Shown here in pieces: positions 1 through 5,242 of a DNA stretch of 5,380 nucleotides. This stretch comes from an uncultured Oscillospiraceae bacterium (GTDB lineage Bacteria; Bacillota; Clostridia; Oscillospirales; Oscillospiraceae). The position numbers were made by a program, and so were the translations under genes. The notes beneath the pieces were generated by a model. That model was not told the origin of the DNA and did not search any database. It saw nothing but the letters and a program-made list of their open reading frames with translations. Position 1 is the stretch's first letter; each line of letters starts with the position of its first letter. The stretch is from NCBI GenBank assembly GCA_910579485.1, contig CAJTVO010000092.1:5947-11326 (forward strand), given 5' to 3'.

Positions 1-202
1 CGAGGGGACCCATGGGGCCCGCAGGTTCTACCGGCCCTGCGGGTGTGATGGGCCCTGCCGGTCCTGTTGGCCCCACCGGCGCGGCGGGTGCTGCTGGCGC
101 GGTTGGCCCCACCGGCCCTGCGGGTGCTATGGGCCCTGCTGGTCCCACTGGACCCACCGGTGAGGCGGGGCCCGCTGGCCCGGTTGGTCCCGCTGGACCC
201 AC
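1..202 (+). pseudogene. Collagen-like Gly-Xaa-Yaa protein, upstream segment, interrupted at its 3' side
   Basis: The frame beginning at base 3 reads Gly at every third residue without a break from the left edge to the GPT codons ending near 203. Pro, Ala, Val and Met fill Xaa, and Thr, Ala and Val fill Yaa. The true start lies outside the window; the ATG at 12 is only an internal Met. Bacterial proteins of this kind form collagen-like triple-helical stalks on spore or cell surfaces (BclA-type glycoproteins are the best-known family). The Gly phase stops at 204, where GCT (Ala) replaces the expected Gly codon and the composition becomes AT-richer. The same kind of coding resumes at 5238. I read this as one gene split by an inserted element rather than a natural C-terminus. 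The spore or exosporium role is an inference from the family only. Confidence 0.85.
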
Positions 203-225
203 GGCTCCAAGCATATATGCACAAC
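195..225 (+). other. Predicted left attachment junction (attL-like)
   Basis: These 31 bases align to the reverse complement of 5212-5242 at 23 positions. Both begin GGACC on the collagen side and end TATGCACAAC on the element side; the last 14 bases (212-225) match at 13. The shared CCAC (199-202) contains AC at 201-202, which is mirror-symmetric with AC at 5235-5236. This is the hybrid half-site structure expected after large serine recombinase integration, where the inner arms derive from attP and the outer arms from attB. Confidence 0.65.
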
Positions 226-252
226 TATTTTACAAGGAAAGGGAAATTGCCC

Positions 253-281
253 TTGCAAAACCTGTTCCCCTATGGTATACT
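253..281 (+). promoter_or_regulatory. Sigma-A-type promoter for the SLH protein gene
   Basis: A -35 element TTGCAA (253-258, 4 of 6 to consensus) and a -10 element TATACT (276-281, 5 of 6) are separated by exactly 17 bases. They lie in the AT-richer stretch just inside the left end of the element. Transcription would begin near 288 and leave a leader of about 95 nt before the start codon at 384. This suggests that the cargo gene is expressed from the element itself and not only from the interrupted host gene. Confidence 0.6.
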
Positions 282-314
282 ACCCACGGCGCGACTTGTG
301 AAAATCACCGGAAA

Positions 315-356
315 CCGCCGAAAAAACAGCCGCTGTTTCTGTGCAGTTTGCGGCGG
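315..356 (+). promoter_or_regulatory. Nested stem-loop in the leader of the SLH gene
   Basis: CCGCCG (315-320) can pair with CGGCGG (351-356), enclosing a second stem AAACAG (324-329) with CTGTTT (333-338) and a 3-nt loop. The structure ends 10 nt before the Shine-Dalgarno sequence at 367. It may influence translation or transcript stability. There is no U-run after it, so it does not look like an intrinsic terminator, and no known riboswitch was recognised. Confidence 0.3.
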
Positions 357-383
357 AAATCAAACGAGGAGGGAATCTGTCTT

Positions 384-3164
384 ATGAAGAAACGAACCAT
401 TAGCTGCCTCATCGCCCTTGCGCTGATATTGGGGATATCTCCAGGTCATGCCTGGGCGGGTGAGGGACCACTATGCCCACGTCACACCTTGTCCCCAGGC
501 GCGGCGCAGGGCCCCATGCCGTCATTTTATAGCGAAGAAATATCGCCATCTCAAGAGGAACCGATCGTTTTGGACCTTGCGGATGGCGATATTCTTATTT
601 TCGCGGCCAATTATATGCAGGGAGACAACTTTGCAGAGCACTTTGGCAGCTGCGTTATTACACAGAGCGATCCCGATACACCGGTGACGGCGGTGATCAA
701 TATCGTTCAAGCGGTCGATACAGTCAACATCACGATAGAGGATATCTTTATCGATGCCAGCAATGGCGAAAGAGCCGCGATCGATATCATGGAAAGCGGC
801 CGCATCAACCTCACTTTGAAAGGGAGGAACCGGGTCGTGTCCCCGGAAGGTCATGCCGGCGTCATGATCGCGGATAATGAGGATACGGAGCTGTTCGTCC
901 GGGGCGAGGGCAGTCTGGAAGCCAAAGGCGGCAGCGGCGGCGCAGGGATCGGCGGCGGGCCGGATGGAACGGCGGGGACCGTCCGCATCGAGAGTGGAAC
1001 GGTAGCCGCCTATGGCGGCGAGGGCGCCGCCGGGATCGAAGGCGGAAGCATCCAGATCCTCGGCGGGGATGTGACCGCTGTGGGCGCGGCGGAGGCGCCC
1101 TGTATTGGAGGCCGCGGCGTTTCCGGCATCACCCTTTCCAGCGGCACGATCCGGGCGCGGCGCGGACCGGACGGTGCGCCGGAGGACGTCTATGATATCG
1201 GAGGTCATCAGGATACAGAGCCCGTCTTCCTTGATCCCGGCGAGGAGGGACGGGCCATCGTATATGTGAGCGGGCCGGACAAAATCGGTGGATGGGACGC
1301 CGTCCGGGAGAGCTGGAACGGCATCGTCTGGGAGGGAAACGCCGGTATGGTCTACGGCGCGGTGGATCTTTCTGAGTCCGGCTTTACCATTGAGGCCGGG
1401 CAGACGCTGGAGGTCCCGGGCGATCCCGACCCGGCGGCGGAGCCGGTGTTGATGGTCCCGGAAAGCGGTTTCCGGAACCACGGCACGATCACCGGTACGG
1501 GGCTGGTCATGATGGACGGGGAGAAATACCGTATCGAGGACAACCGGCTCGTCTCCATGACTCAGGAACCGCCCGAGGAGCTGCCGGAGGAAAGGGTGGA
1601 GGTGACGGTCACCGGCGATCCGTCCAAGACCTACGACGGCACGGCAGCGGTCCTGCCGGAGAGAGGATATACGGTAATAGGGAGTGATGAGGCGGTCAAC
1701 GTCTTTTACAAGGCGAGGACGGCCTTTAATGATGCCTACACGACGGTCCCTCCGGTCAACGCCGGGGAGTACGTAGTCATGGTGCTCTGCGCGGGCGTGA
1801 GCGCGGAGAAGGCGTTTACGATCCGTCAGGCCGCGCCGGAGGCGGCGGTGCTCCCCGTGTCTATCCAGTATGACGGCGCGGAGAAGTATACGGTGGAGCT
1901 GTCCGATGCTGCGGCTCCGTATCTTCTGACGGGGGACGTTGCCGTTTATACGCTGGGGACCGTGCCGGAGAACAAGTGCCTACCGGCGGACGCCGTGGGG
2001 ATCGATGGGAGCGCGCTCACCCTTGCGCCGGTCCCCGGCGGAGAAGCGGTGGTCGATATACCGGCCGCCGTGTCTGGGTTCACCAACTACACGCCGCTGG
2101 CGCTGACGGTCCGCGTGACGCTCACGCCGGAGGAGGGCCAGCAGACGCCGGAGCCTCCGCCAAAATGGGAGACACCGAATGACCGGCCCAGTGGAAGCGG
2201 GAGCGCGCAGGGAACTTCCCGCCCGGCGGAAAATTCCCCCGCGCCGGTGGAACAGGATACCGTTATAAAGACGGCGGAGACCGTGCAGCCGGACGGCTCG
2301 AAGCTGGTGGAGATGATGGGGCCGGACGGGACCGCGTCCACGACTACGGTGAGCGCCTCCGGCCAGGCCGTGACGGTAGTGGAAATTTCAGAGAGCGCGG
2401 CGGCGGGGGAGGGGGCCATCAAGCTGCCGATGCCGCCGGTGCCGTCCGTGCGGGACGCGGCCCAGGCTCCATCCGTGACCGTCAACGGCCCGGAGGGCGC
2501 AGTGGTGACGGTGGAGATCCCCGTGGAGAACGCCGCCCCCGGCACGGTGGCGGTGGCCGTGGGCGCTGACGGCGCCCGGCAGGTGCTCCGGCAGACCGTC
2601 CCAACAGCGGACGGCGTGGCGGTCTCCGTGCCTACAGGGACCACGATGCAGATCGTGGACAACGGCAAGACTTTCGCGGATCTGCCGCCGGAGTACTGGG
2701 CGGGGGACGCGGTGGGCTTCGTCACCGGACGGGAGCTCTTCGGCGGGACTTCGGCGTCCGCCTTCTCGCCGGACCAGGAGATGACCAGGGGGATGCTGAT
2801 GACGGTGCTGGCCCGTCTGGACGGCATGGACACGGCAGGCGGACAGAACTGGTATGATAAGGGAATGGCCTGGGCGGTGGAACACGGCGTCTCCAGCGGG
2901 GACGAGCCTGAGCGGGATGTGACCTGTGAGCAGATGGTCACGATGCTGTACCGTTACGCAGGCAGTCCGTCCGCCGCCGGAAGCCTGACAGGCTTCCCCA
3001 CTGACGCTTACAGCGTCAGTGATTATGCTGTCTTCTCCATGGACTGGGCCATGGGGAGCGGACTGCTGGCGGACGCGGATGGCGGCATCATGGTCCCGAA
3101 GGACAACGTGACCCGCGCGCAGGCCGCCGTGCTGCTGATGCGCTTCGTTGAACGGGCGCTCTGA
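384..3164 (+). CDS. Secreted beta-helix/YDG/SLH-domain cell-surface protein
   Basis: A 926-residue protein, exported and probably held on the cell wall. The ATG at 384 is chosen because AGGAGG (367-372) lies 11 nt upstream and because it opens a clear signal peptide: Lys-Lys-Arg, a hydrophobic core, then AWA with likely cleavage after residue 25. Residues about 105-262 are Gly-rich short strands (repeated GAGIGGG/GTVRIESGTV-like turns) of the kind seen in parallel beta-helix carbohydrate-binding or adhesin proteins. Residues about 405-560 include a KTYDGT motif typical of YDG domains. Residues about 590-760 form a Pro/Ser/Gly linker and a beta-rich module. Three SLH domains follow: about 764-812 (FADLPPEYW start), about 815-865 and about 868-926. 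SLH domains bind pyruvylated or related secondary cell-wall polymers. The ligand of the N-terminal region is unknown. The reading frame is also open upstream into the collagen segment, so a longer fusion product is possible. Confidence 0.9.
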   Translation: MKKRTISCLIALALILGISPGHAWAGEGPLCPRHTLSPGAAQGPMPSFYSEEISPSQEEPIVLDLADGDILIFAANYMQGDNFAEHFGSCVITQSDPDTPVTAVINIVQAVDTVNITIEDIFIDASNGERAAIDIMESGRINLTLKGRNRVVSPEGHAGVMIADNEDTELFVRGEGSLEAKGGSGGAGIGGGPDGTAGTVRIESGTVAAYGGEGAAGIEGGSIQILGGDVTAVGAAEAPCIGGRGVSGITLSSGTIRARRGPDGAPEDVYDIGGHQDTEPVFLDPGEEGRAIVYVSGPDKIGGWDAVRESWNGIVWEGNAGMVYGAVDLSESGFTIEAGQTLEVPGDPDPAAEPVLMVPESGFRNHGTITGTGLVMMDGEKYRIEDNRLVSMTQEPPEELPEERVEVTVTGDPSKTYDGTAAVLPERGYTVIGSDEAVNVFYKARTAFNDAYTTVPPVNAGEYVVMVLCAGVSAEKAFTIRQAAPEAAVLPVSIQYDGAEKYTVELSDAAAPYLLTGDVAVYTLGTVPENKCLPADAVGIDGSALTLAPVPGGEAVVDIPAAVSGFTNYTPLALTVRVTLTPEEGQQTPEPPPKWETPNDRPSGSGSAQGTSRPAENSPAPVEQDTVIKTAETVQPDGSKLVEMMGPDGTASTTTVSASGQAVTVVEISESAAAGEGAIKLPMPPVPSVRDAAQAPSVTVNGPEGAVVTVEIPVENAAPGTVAVAVGADGARQVLRQTVPTADGVAVSVPTGTTMQIVDNGKTFADLPPEYWAGDAVGFVTGRELFGGTSASAFSPDQEMTRGMLMTVLARLDGMDTAGGQNWYDKGMAWAVEHGVSSGDEPERDVTCEQMVTMLYRYAGSPSAAGSLTGFPTDAYSVSDYAVFSMDWAMGSGLLADADGGIMVPKDNVTRAQAAVLLMRFVERAL
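2979..2997. repeat. Perfect 9-bp inverted repeat inside the SLH region
   Basis: GGAAGCCTG (2979-2987) and CAGGCTTCC (2989-2997) are exact reverse complements around one base. In RNA this would form a 7-bp stem with a 5-nt loop. It lies between the second and third SLH domains, encoding a Gly-Ser-Leu-Thr-Gly-Phe-Pro stretch. It could be chance codon choice, a structural pause site or a protein-binding site. Confidence 0.5.
2999..3021. repeat. Perfect 10-bp inverted repeat with 3-nt loop inside the SLH region
   Basis: CACTGACGCT (2999-3008) and AGCGTCAGTG (3012-3021) are exact reverse complements around TAC. The repeat begins one base after the previous inverted repeat, so two strong hairpins sit back to back inside a coding sequence. 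The encoded residues (Thr-Asp-Ala-Tyr-Ser-Val-Ser-Asp) fit an SLH domain start, so the protein is intact. Confidence 0.5.
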
Positions 3165-3184
3165 GCGGCGGGGGTCCGAAAACC

Positions 3185-3208
3185 GGGGGCGCTTCTGCGG
3201 CCGTTTTG
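3185..3208 (+). terminator. Weak possible terminator after the SLH gene
   Basis: A GC-rich stem (GGCGC arm at about 3187-3192 with GCGGCC at 3197-3202, one G-G mismatch, TTCT loop) is followed by GTTTTGT. It lies 20 bases after the stop codon. The stem is short and the U-run is interrupted, so transcription may well read through into the recombinase genes. Confidence 0.25.
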
Positions 3209-3247
3209 TCGAATCCTGTCGATAACGGGCGAATGGATGGGACGATT

Positions 3248-3276
3248 TTGCGCCTTCACGCCGTTTCTGTGATACC
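3248..3276 (+). promoter_or_regulatory. Weak candidate promoter for the recombinase operon
   Basis: TTGCGC (3248-3253) and GATACC (3271-3276) are 17 bases apart, with a TGT directly before the -10. Each hexamer matches the sigma-A consensus at only three positions. The 3165-3317 gap has no better promoter that I can see, so the operon may be weakly expressed, use another sigma factor, or depend on read-through from 253-281. Confidence 0.22.
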
Positions 3277-3277
3277 A

Positions 3278-3307
3278 TCCGCCTTCCGCGCATACCCATC
3301 AGGCGGA
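3278..3307 (+). promoter_or_regulatory. Hairpin that could occlude the ribosome binding site of the small ORF
   Basis: TCCGCCT (3278-3284) is the exact reverse complement of AGGCGGA (3301-3307), with a 16-nt loop. The right arm overlaps the Shine-Dalgarno sequence GGAGGT (3305-3310) of the gene starting at 3318. Folding of the leader would therefore hide the ribosome binding site and damp expression of the recombinase operon, provided transcription begins upstream of 3278. Confidence 0.35.
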
Positions 3308-3317
3308 GGTGCTTTGC

Positions 3318-3557
3318 ATGATGGATTGGCAAATACAGATGGATACGCGGGATATGTCCGGCCTGCAGGCCGAAGGAGGAGACCCCTGCCGCTTCCGGGT
3401 GGGGGATACAACGGTGCGGGTCTCCTTCCGGCCCTGTGGGGAGACGCTGGAGGAGAAGGTGAGGGCCTATTTCCTGGGTCTGAAAACCGGCGGCGCGCCC
3501 GCCGGGCGTGGGGAGGGGGAGGCTCCCCGTCATGGGGCGGATCAGAAAGCGGACTGA
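3318..3557 (+). CDS. Small TnpW-like element protein, candidate recombination accessory factor
   Basis: A 79-residue protein. The ATG at 3318 is preferred over the GTG at 3309 because GGAGGT (3305-3310) sits 7 nt ahead of it and overlaps the GTG. The central part, residues about 25-57 (FRVGDTTVRVSFRP, then GETLEEKVRAYFLGL), is a beta-hairpin followed by a short helix. It resembles from memory the TnpW-type small proteins found next to serine recombinases of Tn4451-like elements, which carry a similar pattern of a Gly-Thr-Thr strand pair, then Glu-Thr and a Lys-containing helix. The tail after residue 57 is Gly/Ala/Arg-rich and overlaps the recombinase gene by 26 bp in a different frame, so it is probably unstructured. 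The biochemical role of TnpW is not established to my knowledge. The tight coupling suggests a regulator or directionality factor of the recombinase, but this is inference. Confidence 0.68.
   Translation: MMDWQIQMDTRDMSGLQAEGGDPCRFRVGDTTVRVSFRPCGETLEEKVRAYFLGLKTGGAPAGRGEGEAPRHGADQKAD
3516..3528 (+). promoter_or_regulatory. Small hairpin over the recombinase Shine-Dalgarno site
   Basis: GGGGA (3516-3520) pairs with TCCCC (3524-3528) around GGC, covering the GGAGG (3518-3522) that serves the ATG at 3532. Ribosomes translating the upstream small ORF pass through this stretch and would melt it. The arrangement therefore fits translational coupling of the two genes. Confidence 0.35.
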
Positions 3558-5208
3558 GTCCGAGTCACCGCCGGAGAAGACCGTCTGGCGGATCGGGAAG
3601 TACATCCGGCTCTCCCGGGACGATGGGAACGACGTTTCGGAGTCCGTCATCCATCAGGATCAGATCCTGGAGGATGAGATACCGCGTTTTTTCGAAGTCG
3701 GGGCCTATGAGGTCGTGGATACGTACATCGATGACGGGACCAGCGGCACGACCGACCTGGAGCGGCGGGACTTCCAGCGCATGGTGGGGGACCTGGAGCG
3801 GGGGAGGATCAACTGCGTCATGGTGAAGAATCTCTCTCGGGCCTTCCGCAACAGCGCCAACCAGGGGCGTTTTCTGGAGGAGCTCATCCCCCTCTACAAT
3901 ACCCGGTTCATCTCCCTGTACCATCCCAGGATCGACACCTTCCTGGACCCGGAGGTGGTACACAGCCTGGAGGTCAGCATCACGGGCTTCATGAACGAGC
4001 AGTACGCCTACAAGACCTCCGTGGATGTGCGCCGGACCTTCCGATATAAGCGGGAAAAGGGGGAGTTCATCGGCGCTTTCGCGCCCTACGGCTACGCCAA
4101 AGACCCGGAGGATAAGAACGCCCTGGTCATCGACGGGGAGGCCGCCCAGGTGGTGCGGGATATCTACACTTGGTTTGTCTCCGGCGGCATGAGCAAGGCG
4201 GCCATCGCCAGACGACTGAACGCCTGCGGCATCCCCAATCCCACCGCCTACAAGCGGGGGAAGGGACTCCTCTACGCGAATCCCCACGCCGCCGGGAGCG
4301 GCGGACTGTGGAACCCCTCCACCATCGCCCGGATGCTCCAGGACCCGGTGTACGCCGGGATCATGCGTCAGGGCCGCCAGCGGGTGGTCAGCTACAAGGT
4401 CCACCGGCGCGTCTCGGTGCCGGAGCGGGAGTGGGTCCTGGTGGAGGACGCCGTCCCGGCCATCGTCAGCCAAGAACTCTTCCAGGCGTCCCAGGCGCTC
4501 CATGCCCGGGACGTCCGCACGCCGCCCGGGAAGCAGGAGGTCTATCTGTTTTCCGGCTTCCTCCGCTGCGCGGACTGCAAAAGGAGCATGACCCGCCGCA
4601 GCGCCAAGGGCCATGTCTACTACGCCTGCCGGACAGACCGGGACGGCCCCGGGGCGCGCTGCACCCGGCATTCCATCCGGCAGGACGTTCTGGAGGGGGC
4701 CGTCCTCGCTGCCGTCCAGAGGCAGCTGGCGCTGTCCCCGGCGCTTCCGGAGATCGTCGAGGAGGTCCGGCGGACTCCCGCGATTTCTGCCGGGACCCAT
4801 CGGCTGGATGCCCTGCTGGCCCAGCGGATGGCGGAATTGGAAAAGACGGCGGAACTGCTGGGCGGCCTCTACCTGGACTGGAAAAAGGGGGACCTGACCC
4901 GGGACCAGTACCGCCGGATGAAAGCGAAGCTGGAAGAGGAGAGCGAGCGGCTGCAAAGGTCCGCAGAGCAGCTTCAGCAGGAGCGCGACACCGTCCTGGG
5001 GGAGGAAGCCGGGGATCAATATCTGGCGGCGTTTCTCAGGGATGGCGGCATCCGGACCCTCTCCCGGGGACTGCTTGCGGCGCTGGTGGACGCGGTCTAC
5101 GTCCACGAGGACGGGAGCATCGACCTGGCGTTCAGCTTTGCAGACCCGCAACGCCGCGCTTTGGATGGTAGGGAGCATGTTCCGGCTGACTGCGGTGTAA
5201 CGGAGTGA
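3532..5208 (+). CDS. Large serine recombinase (site-specific integrase/excisionase)
   Basis: A 558-residue enzyme that would cut and rejoin two attachment sites through a phosphoserine-DNA link. The ATG at 3532 has GGAGG 9 nt upstream. The in-frame GTG at 3508 lies further inside the preceding gene and lacks as good a site. The N-terminal resolvase domain has YIRLS with Arg26 and catalytic Ser28, then DDGTSGTTDLERRDF (67-81), then VKNLSRAFR with Arg103 and Arg106, so the active site looks intact. Residues about 179-324 form the recombinase DNA-binding domain (GAFAPYGY, WNPSTIARMLQDPVYAG). A zinc ribbon follows with Cys346, Cys349, Cys366 and Cys377. Residues about 424-493 look like a coiled coil, as used for synapsis control. 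The C-terminus (LLAALVDAVYVHEDG) matches the usual tail of the Tn4451 TnpX-like group. Length is normal and no frameshift is seen. The gene ends 3 bp before the right inverted repeat, as expected of an element-borne recombinase. Confidence 0.95.
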   Translation: MGRIRKRTESESPPEKTVWRIGKYIRLSRDDGNDVSESVIHQDQILEDEIPRFFEVGAYEVVDTYIDDGTSGTTDLERRDFQRMVGDLERGRINCVMVKNLSRAFRNSANQGRFLEELIPLYNTRFISLYHPRIDTFLDPEVVHSLEVSITGFMNEQYAYKTSVDVRRTFRYKREKGEFIGAFAPYGYAKDPEDKNALVIDGEAAQVVRDIYTWFVSGGMSKAAIARRLNACGIPNPTAYKRGKGLLYANPHAAGSGGLWNPSTIARMLQDPVYAGIMRQGRQRVVSYKVHRRVSVPEREWVLVEDAVPAIVSQELFQASQALHARDVRTPPGKQEVYLFSGFLRCADCKRSMTRRSAKGHVYYACRTDRDGPGARCTRHSIRQDVLEGAVLAAVQRQLALSPALPEIVEEVRRTPAISAGTHRLDALLAQRMAELEKTAELLGGLYLDWKKGDLTRDQYRRMKAKLEEESERLQRSAEQLQQERDTVLGEEAGDQYLAAFLRDGGIRTLSRGLLAALVDAVYVHEDGSIDLAFSFADPQRRALDGREHVPADCGVTE

Positions 5209-5211
5209 GCG

Positions 5212-5242
5212 GTTGTGCATAAATGGCTGCCGCCACCGGTCC
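5212..5242 (+). other. Predicted right attachment junction (attR-like)
   Basis: This is the mirror of 195-225. It starts GTTGTGCATA on the element side and ends GGTCC on the collagen side, with AC at 5235-5236 at the mirror position of AC 201-202. Element-side arms 203-225 and 5212-5234 match as inverted repeats at 18 of 23 bases. Joined through AC they would give a 48-bp site, a normal attP size for large serine recombinases. Confidence 0.65.

Larger units (their letters stand above)
203..5236 (+). mobile_element. Serine-recombinase element inserted in a collagen-like gene (about 5.03 kb)
   Basis: The boundaries are inferred. Collagen coding stops at about 202 and restarts at about 5235, in the same strand. 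The two junctions form imperfect inverted repeats, and CCAC is shared at 199-202 and 5233-5236. The difference between the two CCAC copies is 5,034 bp, a multiple of three that also restores the Gly phase. The payload is a promoter, an SLH surface-protein gene, a small TnpW-like gene and a large serine recombinase gene ending 3 bp before the right inverted repeat. A recombinase gene abutting an attachment site is typical of elements moved by large serine recombinases. No conjugation, replication or phage structural genes are present, so the element is either non-autonomous for transfer or purely an intervening element. The exact crossover base pair within CCAC cannot be fixed from sequence alone. 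Confidence 0.78.

Noticed and set aside
3272..3298. A sigma-E-like sporulation promoter (ATA at 3272, CATAC at 3291, 16-base spacer) before the recombinase operon
   Set aside because: Transcription would begin at about 3305, inside the ribosome binding site, and the -10 match is incomplete. It would fit the sporulation-excision idea, but the evidence is too thin.
3508..3531. GTG at 3508 as the recombinase start
   Set aside because: The ATG at 3532 has a well-spaced GGAGG, and the extra eight residues are Gly/Arg-rich with no family counterpart.
2388..3650. Long minus-strand frames opposite the SLH gene (also 522-1481 and 2087-2941)
   Set aside because: Low-complexity Arg/His/Pro or Ser/Thr translations without start signals, caused by high GC on the sense strand.
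4170..5171. A 333-residue + strand frame inside the recombinase gene
   Set aside because: A Pro/Gly/Arg-rich out-of-frame shadow; the recombinase frame has all family motifs.
3565..5220. A 551-residue open frame on the minus strand opposite the recombinase
   Set aside because: It is the antisense shadow of a GC-rich coding sequence. Its translation shows no domain, and the + strand carries an intact recombinase.
211..5220. GCAT shared by both junctions (211-214 and 5217-5220) as the crossover core
   Set aside because: Joining there shifts the collagen frame and destroys the Gly repeat; the match is explained by the inverted repeat.
204..5233. GC at 204-205 and 5232-5233, or GGCT at 203-206 and 5225-5228, as the crossover core
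   Set aside because: The first is symmetric and in frame but loses one residue of the triplet (GPT-AT-GPT). The second adds one and is off the symmetry axis. CCAC alone restores a perfect repeat, though only experiment can settle it.
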